Shown here: in pieces, positions 17,765 to 27,026 of the stretch
How the letters are laid out: each line of letters begins with the position of its first letter
Position numbering within the stretch: position 1 is the first letter of the stretch
From: an uncultured Bacillus sp.
GTDB lineage: Bacteria; Bacillota; Bacilli; Bacillales; Cytobacillaceae
NCBI GenBank assembly: GCA_937894355.1
Contig: CALCRD010000426.1
Location: 1 to 47,120 of the forward strand
Direction: 5' to 3'
DNA length: 47,120 bases
Notes under the pieces: generated by a model
Seen by the model: only the letters and a program-made list of their open reading frames with translations
Databases searched by the model: none
What the model was told of the DNA's origin: nothing
Position numbers and translations under genes: made by a program

Positions 17765-18432
17765 GAATAAGAAAAAAGGAAGAAGTTAATTACTGGATGT
17801 CTTATGCTGATCTAATGAGTGCTATGTTAATGGTATTTGCTCTGTTGTTAACAGTGGTCATCCTAGATTATAAGGAACTCCTTGAAAAAAAGGAAAAGGA
17901 AATAGACGAAGTTGTATCGGTAAAAACGGATATCATTAAAGCGTTAACTGAAGAATTTAAGGAATCCAATATGGCCATCGAAATTGACCAACAAACTGGA
18001 GCAATAAGATTTCCAGGAAGTGTCCTTTTTGCAACCGATTCAGCTGATATATCTTTGGAAGGGAAAGAATTTTTAAATGCATTTATACCAAAATATTTAG
18101 ACATTCTTCTCCAAGAAAAGTTCAAAAATGAGATTTCAACCATCATTATTGAAGGGCACACTGATAGGCAAGGTACTTATATATATAATATGGGACTTTC
18201 ACAGGACAGAGCATTTTCTGTACTAAACTACATTTATAGCGGTGAATTTCCACCGTTCCCAGTTAAGGAAATTTCTCAAACCTATATTACAGCAAACGGA
18301 AGAAGCTTTAACCAACCATTAAATAACCCAAATGGAGAATATGATCCGGATCGTTCTAGACGTGTTGAATTTTTATTCAGATTAAAAGAAGATGAGGCAA
18401 TTAAAGCCATTCAAAAGTTGGTGGAGGAATGA
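17761..18432 (+). CDS. zorB: Zorya protein ZorB (MotB/OmpA-domain stator)
   Basis: A 223-residue protein. It has a short cytoplasmic start, one membrane helix at about 12-34, and the motif SYADLMSAMLMVFALLL, with Asp17 as the expected proton-carrying residue. A linker is followed by an OmpA-like peptidoglycan-binding domain from about 75 to 215. That domain has FATDSADIS, IIEGHTDRQGTYIYNMGLS, RAFSVLNYI, and PDRSRRVEFLF near the end. It anchors the ZorA5-ZorB2 motor to the cell wall. The start overlaps zorA by 4 nt and the stop overlaps zorC by 4 nt, giving strict translational coupling. No catalytic residue is lost. Confidence 0.94.
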   Translation: MRIRKKEEVNYWMSYADLMSAMLMVFALLLTVVILDYKELLEKKEKEIDEVVSVKTDIIKALTEEFKESNMAIEIDQQTGAIRFPGSVLFATDSADISLEGKEFLNAFIPKYLDILLQEKFKNEISTIIIEGHTDRQGTYIYNMGLSQDRAFSVLNYIYSGEFPPFPVKEISQTYITANGRSFNQPLNNPNGEYDPDRSRRVEFLFRLKEDEAIKAIQKLVEE

Positions 18433-19706
18433 AATACGAGTACCAACCGGCATTACTAACTGATTGGCTGCGAGACAATCGGAAATTAATCATAGAATCG
18501 AAAATTGAGAATGTAAATGAAAAATATAAAGGGGATCTGGAAGTCCTTAAAGAACAATTTAAGATTGTAAAGGATTTCCCTACCAATCGTTTTGTAGAAT
18601 GGGCAGAGAAATTAAGCAGGAGAAGAAAATTGTTGTTGCCAAATTTATACCATCAAAACCTAAGACCGGAACTAAAAGATAAACTCTTAAGTGTAATTAA
18701 ATCAAATGCGAATGGCGAAAAAAGACTTTTTAGAGTACTAGTTGATTCTGTCTATCAAACATGTGACGTTGATGAGCTATGGAAACTCTTAAAATACTCC
18801 TATTCGATTCATCAAGAAAAGCTTAAAAGAAGGTTTACAGTAGAACAGGCTGACAAGTGGAAACTCTTATTAGACAGCAAGAAGCCTGTCCGACATTTAG
18901 CAGTTCATGCATATGAAAGTGATAATCATTTTTTAAATGAGTTAGAGAGTTATTTTTTAACGGATAATTTCCCAATATATAAGCTTGTTTTAATGGAAGT
19001 CTTTTCTTTTGCAGATGAGAATTTTTTTATTAAAGAAAAGGGAGTATACAAAAAATACTTCCAATCTGCGACCAATGATGAACAACAGCGAATGGCGGAA
19101 GGTTTAATTAAGAATTGTAAAAAGCTTAATAATGTTAAAGAATTAGGGAAGCTAATTTACGAGAGACTAAAAACCTATCGCCGTAAGCCAATGTTATGGA
19201 AACAAGTAGGTGAAGAGGAGAAAAAGCGCTTTGCCAATTGGATTCTTAAAATGGAAATAAAGGATTTCTTTGGAAACATCAACACCAATCATGAACGTTA
19301 TAAATATTGGAAAAAATTTATTGTCAACTTAGAAGATGTGGTTGTAACTGATAATCGCTCAACATTAATTATGTATTTTTCAGATGTAGTCATTATGGAA
19401 GTACTTGGTACTGGTGCTGTTTATGTATATAAGACTTCTGAATTTAATCGAAATTTTCAGAAGAAAATTGAAAACATGCTCGACGAAAAAGAAAAATACC
19501 AGAGATCCTATTATGTGCCTAAAGAAGTTAAACGAAGTGAGCTAATGGACAAATATCGTACTGTAAAAGGTGGTTGGCTAACTCATAATGGATCTTGGCA
19601 ATGGAAATTTGATAATTGGCTCCGTACCAACCTTGGATGGGAGGTAAGAAAAGATGTTCTTCTTCAAAAAGAAGCGGAGAGAGATGAAGGTAGATTTGAC
19701 TCCTAA
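18429..19706 (+). CDS. zorC: Zorya protein ZorC (EH_Signature-type)
   Basis: A 425-residue, highly basic, helical protein with no membrane segment. The position between zorB and a Snf2-type zorD, plus conserved blocks such as NHERYKYWKKFI (about 288-299) and a C-terminal HNGSWQWKFDNWL followed by LGW (about 380-398), fit the EH_Signature domain of ZorC. ZorC is a cytoplasmic effector that binds DNA and works with the ZorAB motor (family knowledge). I identify it mainly by synteny and these motifs, since ZorC proteins diverge strongly. Translation is coupled to zorB by an ATGA overlap, and the 3' end overlaps zorD by 53 bp. Confidence 0.85.
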   Translation: MKYEYQPALLTDWLRDNRKLIIESKIENVNEKYKGDLEVLKEQFKIVKDFPTNRFVEWAEKLSRRRKLLLPNLYHQNLRPELKDKLLSVIKSNANGEKRLFRVLVDSVYQTCDVDELWKLLKYSYSIHQEKLKRRFTVEQADKWKLLLDSKKPVRHLAVHAYESDNHFLNELESYFLTDNFPIYKLVLMEVFSFADENFFIKEKGVYKKYFQSATNDEQQRMAEGLIKNCKKLNNVKELGKLIYERLKTYRRKPMLWKQVGEEEKKRFANWILKMEIKDFFGNINTNHERYKYWKKFIVNLEDVVVTDNRSTLIMYFSDVVIMEVLGTGAVYVYKTSEFNRNFQKKIENMLDEKEKYQRSYYVPKEVKRSELMDKYRTVKGGWLTHNGSWQWKFDNWLRTNLGWEVRKDVLLQKEAERDEGRFDS

Positions 19707-22275
19707 AGAAAAGGGAGTGGAGATCAAACTTCAATTAATCGATGGGAAAAGGACGACTAACCTTGTTCTGCCGTTAAGTAAACAAGAGATTGAAGACTTA
19801 TATAAAGTGCCAGGGTTCACTAGCTATGTTGCCTGGGAAGAACTTTATGAGAATGGTTTTATTTACGACCAAATTCTCAATTACGAGGATTATTATCAAA
19901 TTACCAAGGATGATAATGGAATTGATATTCTCCAGCAACTTGGCTTACCTGCTGAAGAAATGAATATTAATGGGGAGCTACTGCTAAAATCATTGCCACA
20001 AGAAGCGGATTTAAAACTTGAGCTGCGAAACTCTGAAGGGAAATTATTTGATCGGGTAGGAGATCAAATAGGGGTATTTTTTCAACAAAATGACGAATTG
20101 CATTTACTTCCAGAAACAGTTTTTTTATTAAAAAAAGCAATCGAAGCACAGTGGGAAAGTGGATACGAAAAAATTGGTATTTGTCAGGCCCTTGCAAAGA
20201 AAGCGAATATAAAGCTTGAAAATTTCCTTGAAAATGAATCTTATCACGTTGTAGATCATTATGATTTAGATATTAACGTGCATAGTCATGAACATATTGA
20301 GCTAGTTGCAAAAGGAAATAATCGATTGGAAACCGACCATCTCAACCAGCCTTCAAGTGTGAGTAGTGTGAAAGAGGGAATTAAAAGAGAGAGGTTTATC
20401 AAAACGAGCCAAGTAAAGGAAGATTTACAACATATTTTCACCAAAAAACATATTACAGGTGAAGAGGTTCCGATTTTTTTAGATAACCCATCTGCGATTA
20501 TCCCGGAACATGATTATATGATTGACCTTGATGCGTTTTCAGAACGTGTACGTGGGCTTATCACAATTGAAAAAGTGCGTCCGATTTATAATGAGGGAAC
20601 GGGTTTTCAGTGGTTTAATGAAGATGGAGAAAGCACGGTAAGTTATTCACCGGATTTTTTAATTGATTTAATGGAAAAAAACCCAAATCAACAGTACGTT
20701 GAACATGGCGGTAAATGGATTTACTTAGATCCAAAACTTAGAAGAAAATTGTTAGACTTACCATCTGATGAAGAAAATAAAATTAAGCAACACTTTGCTC
20801 TTGATATAAAAGACAATGAAGATGAATTAGAATTTGTTTTGGACAATAACAAATTATCCAATTTACGCTCTTATCCTATACCAGTGACCCTTAAAGCGGA
20901 ATTGTTTGCCCATCAAATAGAAGGCTTTCATTGGCTCTGTCATTTAGAGAATAAAGGAATTGGCGGGCTGTTAGCCGATGATATGGGATTAGGAAAAACA
21001 ATCCAAGTGATAACATTTTTCCTGCATCAAAAGGAAAAAGCGAAGCTAAAACCAACCTTAGTCGTAATGCCAATTGCATTAATTGAAAATTGGATAGAAG
21101 AAATTTATAAGTTTGCTCCGCAATTAGCTAAGAGCATATATGTTCATAAAGGCAGCGGAAGGGCGAAATCCTCCGAAATGATTTCTGACTATGACCTTGT
21201 ATTTACTAGTTATGATACTTTGAAAATTGACCAATTAATCTTAGGCAAAATTAAGTTTCAATCAATCATATGTGACGAAGCCCAGAATGCCAAGTCCCAC
21301 AGCAGTCAGCGTTCACGAGCATTAAGAGCGATGCAATCAGATTTTAGATTAGCCATGACAGGAACCCCTGTTGAGAATGGTTTAGAAGAGTTATGGTCGA
21401 TTATGGACTTCGTTCATCCTGGAGAACTTGGCTCATTAAAAGAGTTTAGAAGAATGTATATTCAGTCCAATGATTATGAAGGGTTGTTAAGAAAAATTAA
21501 ACCTTTCTATTTAAGAAGAACGAAGAAAGAAGTCCTTGATGATCGTCTACCTACAAAACATCCTGATAAAGTTTTAAAAGTGGAGGCATCATCTACACAG
21601 AGCTCTATTGCAGCTTCTATGCTACAGACAAAAGAAACAGGACAAGTTGCCATTTTAAATATGTTAATGAGATTGCGGCAATTATACGGACATCCGGGAG
21701 TAATTATTCCAGACTACGAAACTCTTCCAGCTAAAGAAGTACCAAAACTTGAAAAACTTCTAGAAATCATTGACCAAGTAAAAAGTAAAAATGAGAAAAT
21801 CTTGATATTTACCGAATTTCGAAAAATTCATTCGATATTAAAACGAATCTTAATGCAAAAATATGGAATCTCTGTTCCAGTGATTGATGGGAATACCAAT
21901 AATCGTCAGTCAGTGGTGAATATGTTTAACCAACATTCAGGGTTTGGAATTTTGATTCTTTCTCAAAAAGCGGCAGGAGTAGGATTAACGATCACCAGCG
22001 CCAATCATGTTGTCCACTATACTCGCTGGTGGAATCCGGCAGTTGAAAATCAAGCAACCGACCGTGCCTACCGCATTGGGCAACAAAAAGATGTGTTCGT
22101 TTACCAAATCATTACTACCGACCAAAAAAATTTCCCACAAGGAACAGTGGAAGAACTAATGCATGAATTACTAGACCGAAAAAGGGAATTAGCAGAAAAC
22201 GTCATCGTCCCATTCAATATTAATGAATTGCAAAAAGAAATCATCGAGAAATTAGGGATGCATACAGTAGGATAA
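19654..22275 (+). CDS. zorD: Zorya protein ZorD (Snf2-type helicase/nuclease effector)
   Basis: An 873-residue protein. The start at 19654 lies inside zorC but has GGGAGG with a 9-nt gap, better than the ATG at 19684. Residues 1-400 are an N-terminal regulatory region. A Snf2/SWI2 motor follows: LLADDMGLGKTIQ (Lys448), ICDEAQNAK (DEAQ box, Asp541/Glu542), LAMTGTPVENGLEELWS, then in the second RecA domain LILSQKAAGVGLTIT, WWNPAVENQATDRAYRIGQ and an arginine-rich QxxxRxxR motif. This is typical of type I ZorD, the effector that attacks invading DNA. There is no HNH gene of the ZorE kind, so this is a type I rather than type II Zorya. The operon ends here. Confidence 0.92.
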   Translation: MFFFKKKRREMKVDLTPKEKGVEIKLQLIDGKRTTNLVLPLSKQEIEDLYKVPGFTSYVAWEELYENGFIYDQILNYEDYYQITKDDNGIDILQQLGLPAEEMNINGELLLKSLPQEADLKLELRNSEGKLFDRVGDQIGVFFQQNDELHLLPETVFLLKKAIEAQWESGYEKIGICQALAKKANIKLENFLENESYHVVDHYDLDINVHSHEHIELVAKGNNRLETDHLNQPSSVSSVKEGIKRERFIKTSQVKEDLQHIFTKKHITGEEVPIFLDNPSAIIPEHDYMIDLDAFSERVRGLITIEKVRPIYNEGTGFQWFNEDGESTVSYSPDFLIDLMEKNPNQQYVEHGGKWIYLDPKLRRKLLDLPSDEENKIKQHFALDIKDNEDELEFVLDNNKLSNLRSYPIPVTLKAELFAHQIEGFHWLCHLENKGIGGLLADDMGLGKTIQVITFFLHQKEKAKLKPTLVVMPIALIENWIEEIYKFAPQLAKSIYVHKGSGRAKSSEMISDYDLVFTSYDTLKIDQLILGKIKFQSIICDEAQNAKSHSSQRSRALRAMQSDFRLAMTGTPVENGLEELWSIMDFVHPGELGSLKEFRRMYIQSNDYEGLLRKIKPFYLRRTKKEVLDDRLPTKHPDKVLKVEASSTQSSIAASMLQTKETGQVAILNMLMRLRQLYGHPGVIIPDYETLPAKEVPKLEKLLEIIDQVKSKNEKILIFTEFRKIHSILKRILMQKYGISVPVIDGNTNNRQSVVNMFNQHSGFGILILSQKAAGVGLTITSANHVVHYTRWWNPAVENQATDRAYRIGQQKDVFVYQIITTDQKNFPQGTVEELMHELLDRKRELAENVIVPFNINELQKEIIEKLGMHTVG

Positions 22276-22903
22276 AAGCCCATTTGGTTCCTAGTTCAAA
22301 GTGCCAGTTAACTTCCTGCTGAATGTTGCCTGGTACAATTTTTTGCAAATAATGGCGTTTTTCTGTTTGCTGGTGTTCCCCAATTGTTTTTTGTAATAAT
22401 CAATAATATATAGTTGTAGAATTTCATCACTCATCCTAACCCTCCCCAAAATTTGGTGAGGGAATTTTAGTTGAAGTTGTAAGCTGAAGTCGTGTTAGAG
22501 GATATGAAGGTGGGATCGAAAAATCATGCGGGTATTTCTTGGCCCTTAAGTATGACTGTATGCAACAAAAGTAGCAAACCGAATTCGCAGTGGCAATCAT
22601 GAATTCCTTTTTCTCAATTAGAACAAACAATAAAAGCAGGATAATTCTTCTTATAAGAATTACCCTGCTATTTCTTTTGCTGTTGGTGACTTTTGGGAGG
22701 GCACTTAAATCTCTGAGACATTGCTTTTTAAGACTGTGAAATTATCAAATTATAAAAGTCTTAATCCGTTAATTCTTTATCCGATTATTCTATAAAAAAA
22801 CATAATTGTTAATGATATACTTAAAGGGTGGTATGTTGATTATATGATGAATGAAAGCTAAATTAGTGAAATATAATAAAAAATTAATGTGCGGAGGGGT
22901 AAT
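22276..22903. other. Spacer after Zorya with a hairpin terminator at 22635-22678
   Basis: A degenerate GTGCC-type hairpin lies just after zorD at about 22300-22335. CCCTCCCC...GGTGAGGG at about 22440-22462 is similar in sequence to the hairpin at 4998-5020. AGCAGGATAATTCTT (22635-22649) pairs with AAGAATTACCCTGCT (22655-22669) with one mismatch and a following T-rich tract. No gene is supported. The ydjI-like promoter must lie in about 22700-22880, but I could not fix its class. Confidence 0.55.
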
Positions 22904-24193
22904 ATGGGAATTGTTAAGGCGGCTATGGGTGCAATAGGTGGTGGTCTTGCGGATCAATGGCTTGAAGTGATTGAGCCGCAAGCTATGAGTGATAATACTG
23001 TTATGTCTGTTGGAGTTAAAGTAAGAGCTAAGGATAAGCGAAATAGTAATTTTAAAGGGACCGATTCAACAATTTCAAATGGATCTATTATCCATGTTCA
23101 TCCGAACCAATTTATGTTGTTGGTGGATGGAGGAAAGATCATTGATTATACAGCGGAGGCAGGGTATTACAAGGTTGAAAACTCTTCGCAACCGTCGCTA
23201 TTTAATGGGGAATTTGAGGCCGCATTGTATGAAACCTTCAATCGGTTTAAGTTCGGTGGTGTTCCATCTTCGGCACAAAAAGTGTATTTTATCAATCTGC
23301 AGGAGATTAAAGGAATTAAGTTTGGGACGCGTAACCCGATTAATTACTTTGATAATTTTTATAATGCGGAATTGTTTTTAAGGACACATGGGAGCTATTC
23401 GATTAAAATCGAGGATCCGCTTAAATTTTTCGTTGAAGCGATTCCAAGAAATAAATCAGTTGTTGAAATCAATGAGATAAATGAGCAATATTTATCAGAA
23501 TTTATGAATGCTTTGCAGACAGCAATTAATCAAATGTCTAGTAATGGAGTTCGAATTTCGTTTGTTCCGTCACAAGGAATGGAGCTTGCGAAGTATATGG
23601 CTAATGTCTTGGATGAAGACTGGAGACAGAAGCGTGGGATGCAGGTTGAGTCAGTCGGTATTAATAGTATTACATATGATGAACAATCACAGCAGCTGAT
23701 TAACATGAGAAATAAAGGGGCCATGCTTCAGGATCCAACGATTAGGGAAGGTTTTGTTCAGGGATCTATAGCAAAAGGATTGGAAGCAGCTGGGTCTAAT
23801 TCAGCCGGGTCGATGCAGGGTTTTTTAGGTGTTGGTATGGGAATGCAGGGTACTAGTGGTTTTATGGGAGCTGCCTCAGAAACAAATAGACAACAAATGC
23901 AGGAGCAAGCTTCACACAAAACGAATTCAGAAAAGGCTTCAGCAGGGCAGTGGCAATGTCAATGCGGAGTTACTAATAGTGGTCGATTTTGTTCAGAATG
24001 TGGAACACCAAAGCCAAATCCCCAAGAAGATACTTGGACATGTGAATGTGGTTCACAGAATCAAGGGAAATTCTGTACTGACTGTGGCACAAAAAAACCT
24101 GAACCAAAAGTCTTGAAATGTAGTCAATGTGGATTTACTCTACCTGAAAATGTAATGATGAAATTCTGTCCGGAATGTGGAAATAAGCTTTGA
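22904..24193 (+). CDS. SPFH-domain protein with C-terminal zinc ribbons (YdjI-like)
   Basis: GGAGGGG precedes the ATG at 22904, so the upstream in-frame GTG at 22889 overlaps the site and is rejected. The 429-residue protein starts MGIVKAAMGAIGGGLADQW and continues into an SPFH-like domain (about 30-260: IIHVHPNQFMLLVDGGKI is the typical first strand pair). It ends in three CxC/CxxC zinc ribbons: CQCGVTNSGRFCSECG, CECGSQNQGKFCTDCG, and CSQCGFTLP-CPECG. B. subtilis YdjI is the nearest relative I recall; with YdjG and YdjH it anchors PspA at the membrane under envelope stress. The next two genes complete that set. No pspA is present here. Confidence 0.85.
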   Translation: MGIVKAAMGAIGGGLADQWLEVIEPQAMSDNTVMSVGVKVRAKDKRNSNFKGTDSTISNGSIIHVHPNQFMLLVDGGKIIDYTAEAGYYKVENSSQPSLFNGEFEAALYETFNRFKFGGVPSSAQKVYFINLQEIKGIKFGTRNPINYFDNFYNAELFLRTHGSYSIKIEDPLKFFVEAIPRNKSVVEINEINEQYLSEFMNALQTAINQMSSNGVRISFVPSQGMELAKYMANVLDEDWRQKRGMQVESVGINSITYDEQSQQLINMRNKGAMLQDPTIREGFVQGSIAKGLEAAGSNSAGSMQGFLGVGMGMQGTSGFMGAASETNRQQMQEQASHKTNSEKASAGQWQCQCGVTNSGRFCSECGTPKPNPQEDTWTCECGSQNQGKFCTDCGTKKPEPKVLKCSQCGFTLPENVMMKFCPECGNKL

Positions 24194-24237
24194 TGGTTGG
24201 TTTGTTTCATCATTTGTAGATAAAGAGGTGTTGAGAC

Positions 24238-25317
24238 TTGGGTGTTATAGTTTACAAGTGTATCAATTGTGGTGGGCCTTTAGCATTTAAGGCGGAATCA
24301 CAAAACTGGACTTGTGATTATTGTTTAAGTGAGTTTAGTGAACAGGATGTCAAGGATTTTATCAGTAATGAACAAGCGAGTATCGAAGCGGCAATGAGCG
24401 GTGAGGCTCTAGAACAAAGAATAGAGCAGGATAAAGAATATGAAGACAAGGCAACAGGATATAGCTGCAATAGTTGTGGTGCAGAGATTGTGACCGATGA
24501 TATTACGGCAGCGACATTTTGTTATTATTGCCATAATCCTACGATTTTACCTAGACGTTTGCAGGGGGAGTTCCGTCCGGAAAAGGTCATCCCGTTTAAG
24601 CTTAATCGGGATAAAGCGACTGAGATTTTTATCAAATGGTGTAAGAAAAAGCCATTGCTCTCCAAATTCTTTACATCGACCTCGCAGCTTGAAAAATTAA
24701 CAGGGATTTATGTACCGTTTTGGTTATTTGATAGTGATACATCCGGCTCTGTTAATGGTGAAGCAACCAGAGTGCGGTCCTACACAAGAGGGGATACTAG
24801 GTATACTGAGACAAAATATTATCATGTTGTTAGAGAGGGAGAGGCTGCATTTAAAGCTGTCCCTGCTGATGGTTCAATAAAAATGGATGATGAGTTAATG
24901 GAAATCCTAGAACCCTATGATTATAGCGAATTAAAAGATTTTTCGATGTCCTATCTATCAGGATATTTTGCCGAAAAATATGATATGGATCAAAATGATG
25001 TATACGAAAGAGTTTCAAAGATTATTAGAAAAAATTTAAGTTCATTACTCCAAGGTACGATTCAAGGTTATAACGGAGTCACGATAAAAAATTCTAATGT
25101 GCAATTGAAAAATGTCGAAGCAGCCTATGTGTTATTACCCCTATGGATGTTTACTTACCAGTTTAAGGGAAAAACATATGTTTTTGCTATGAATGGTCAA
25201 ACAGGAAAAATTGCCGGACGATTACCAATCAGTATTGGCAGAGCTAGTACCTGGTTTGGAATCGTATCTGCTTCAGTTTTTGCCACCTTATTTGTGGGAG
25301 GGTTATTTTTATGGTAA
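24238..25317 (+). CDS. Zinc-ribbon membrane protein (YdjG-like)
   Basis: A 359-residue protein starting at TTG, with AGAGGTG about 9 nt upstream. It has two CxxC zinc ribbons at the N-terminus (YKCINCGG with WTCDYC, then YSCNSCGAEI with FCYYCHNP), a long soluble region with LTGIYVPFWLFD and AAYVLLPLWMFTYQFKGKTY, and one C-terminal membrane helix (about 337-358) ending in GGLFLW. The pattern matches YdjG of Bacillus. The 3' end overlaps the ydjH-like gene by 7 bp, so they are coupled. Role: membrane partner that recruits PspA-type protein in the YdjGHI complex (family knowledge). Confidence 0.82.
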   Translation: MGVIVYKCINCGGPLAFKAESQNWTCDYCLSEFSEQDVKDFISNEQASIEAAMSGEALEQRIEQDKEYEDKATGYSCNSCGAEIVTDDITAATFCYYCHNPTILPRRLQGEFRPEKVIPFKLNRDKATEIFIKWCKKKPLLSKFFTSTSQLEKLTGIYVPFWLFDSDTSGSVNGEATRVRSYTRGDTRYTETKYYHVVREGEAAFKAVPADGSIKMDDELMEILEPYDYSELKDFSMSYLSGYFAEKYDMDQNDVYERVSKIIRKNLSSLLQGTIQGYNGVTIKNSNVQLKNVEAAYVLLPLWMFTYQFKGKTYVFAMNGQTGKIAGRLPISIGRASTWFGIVSASVFATLFVGGLFLW

Positions 25318-26138
25318 AAGTAAAAAATGTCCTTCTCATGATAACTACAATGTTTGTCTTGGTTCTAGCTGTTTTTGGAAACACTGCATTGGCGGCGGTT
25401 GATCAGGTTTATGATCAGGCCAATTTATTTACTGAGCCACAAAGAGCTGAATTGCTGGAACGAGCAAACATGATTGGTGAGCAATTTGAAATTGACATCG
25501 CCATTGTTACGACAAATGATAATGAAGGAAAAACCTCGAGACAATATGCGGAGGATTTTTATAATCAGCATGGTTTCGGTTTTGGTGACACCTCTGACGG
25601 GATTTTGTATCTTTTAGATATGGATAATCGCGAAGTTTATATTTATACCAGAGATAAAGCCTTTGACTATATTTCTGATGGTAGAGTAAACGAGATATTA
25701 GATGTGGTGTATCCTTATTTACCTGATGGTAGTTATAGTGAGAGTGTCCATGTTTTTTTGGCGGAAGTTGAAAAGGCGATGCAAGAGGGTTTATCTGACC
25801 CGTATGCACCGCAATCTGAAAGTTCCTATGTGGAAAATGATGGTTACGCTGAAGAACCTAGTCTTCAAAAAGAACTTCTTATCTACTTCGGTATTTCCAT
25901 CGTTATCGGGGGTTTAACAATATTAATCATGGCCATGTATAACAGGGGTCGTTCCACTGTCAATGAAGGTACCTATTTAATAAATGGTTCATTTGTGGTT
26001 ACACGAAGAGTGGATCAGCACTATGATACAAGAGTCACTCAACAGAGAATTCAAAGTAACACAAACAGTGGCGGAGGCTTCGGTGGATCTGGCGGAGGCT
26101 CAGGTAGCAGAAGCGGAGGCGGCGGAAGAGGTTTTTGA
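25311..26138 (+). CDS. TPM-domain membrane protein (YdjH-like)
   Basis: A 275-residue protein with an N-terminal signal peptide (VLLMITTMFVLVLAVFG, cleavage likely after TALA). The TPM domain (about 32-160) has VYDQANLFTEPQ, FEIDIAIVTTNDNEGKT, FYNQHGFGFGDTSDGILYLLDMDNREVYI. A second membrane helix lies at about 188-208. The tail is a cytoplasmic Gly/Ser-rich segment (GGGFGGSGGGSGSRSGGGGRGF). This is the YdjH architecture. It is the third gene of the ydjI-ydjG-ydjH-like operon and ends at a repeat-type terminator at 26254-26296. Confidence 0.87.
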   Translation: MVKVKNVLLMITTMFVLVLAVFGNTALAAVDQVYDQANLFTEPQRAELLERANMIGEQFEIDIAIVTTNDNEGKTSRQYAEDFYNQHGFGFGDTSDGILYLLDMDNREVYIYTRDKAFDYISDGRVNEILDVVYPYLPDGSYSESVHVFLAEVEKAMQEGLSDPYAPQSESSYVENDGYAEEPSLQKELLIYFGISIVIGGLTILIMAMYNRGRSTVNEGTYLINGSFVVTRRVDQHYDTRVTQQRIQSNTNSGGGFGGSGGGSGSRSGGGGRGF

Positions 26139-26253
26139 TTCTGGCTACCTGGTGACATTGTGGGTGTCAAGTAGGGTAACAGGGCCGGTTCTTCCGGTTC
26201 TTTTTGTGAAAACAAGGGAAATCCGATGGAGGGTTTTAATGTAAAATTACTAG

Positions 26254-26296
26254 TGCCAGGAGCTATTCAAAATTGAATGGTTCCTGGCATTTTTTA
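26254..26296 (+). terminator. Terminator, member of a dispersed hairpin family
   Basis: TGCCAGGAGCTATTCA (26254-26269) pairs with TGAATGGTTCCTGGCA (26274-26289) with wobble pairs, then six T. A close copy with the same loop region lies at 27349-27390. Confidence 0.85.
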
Positions 26297-26396
26297 TGAA
26301 ATATTCTGTGTTATTGTTTGGAAATCGGTAAAAACAGGGGAGTCACAGTAAAAATTTTTCACATAAGTCCTATAAATTATTTTTAAGTAATTGTGT

Positions 26397-27026
26397 TTAG
26401 TATTCTTTTTGACATTTTACCATTAGAAAATTAAATGGAGGCTTATTTTCCATATTCTTATGTGGCTCAACAACTTCTGAAATTTCAATTAGCCCATATT
26501 TTCCGAATTCTTGTTTTATTGAGTCAGAATCATAAAAAAACATTTTTACCCCTTCCATTATTTCAAAATAGTCTTTGCCCAGTTGTTTGCCCTTACCAAA
26601 CATGGGGGCTCCTTTTGAAATAGTAGTAAAGATCATATATCCATTTGGCTTTAACTGATTAAAGCAATCTTTAATAAACTTCTCTCTCTCAGCATTATTC
26701 AATAAGTGAATAAGTGCATAACAAAATATACCATCATAAAGCTTGTTATCAAAAGGCATATCGGTTACTGAACCATGAAAAATACTCATATTAAGCCCAT
26801 TTTGCCTTGCCAATTTAATCGCTGTTTTTGAAATCTCAATCCCTGTTACATTTATTCCGTTATCAATAAAAACCTTAGCATTTCTACCATATCCAATCCC
26901 AGGGATCAATATATCCTGAACTTTCTTTTCAAGGAAAAAGTCCTTGGTCAAAATTGCGGAGTCTGCAGGTTCAAATCCCCACATCATTTGATTTTCTATA
27001 AAACTTGATTCCCATAATTCTGTCAT
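26397..27026 (-). CDS. Class I SAM-dependent methyltransferase
   Basis: A 209-residue protein with the Rossmann methyltransferase fold. Motif I is ILIPGIGYGRNAKVF (about 39-53), the acidic loop is NVTGIEISKTAI, motif II/III is GSVTDMPFDNKLYDGIFCYALIHLL, and motif IV is LKPNGYMIFTTIS. The PGxGYGRN form of motif I and the WG-x-x-P-A/DS start resemble small-molecule (thiopurine/tellurite-type) methyltransferases; the substrate is unknown. AAAGGAGACCCGAGGT precedes the ATG. It is transcribed against the ydj and jet operons and probably not part of either. Confidence 0.88.
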   Translation of the reverse strand: MTELWESSFIENQMMWGFEPADSAILTKDFFLEKKVQDILIPGIGYGRNAKVFIDNGINVTGIEISKTAIKLARQNGLNMSIFHGSVTDMPFDNKLYDGIFCYALIHLLNNAEREKFIKDCFNQLKPNGYMIFTTISKGAPMFGKGKQLGKDYFEIMEGVKMFFYDSDSIKQEFGKYGLIEISEVVEPHKNMENKPPFNFLMVKCQKEY

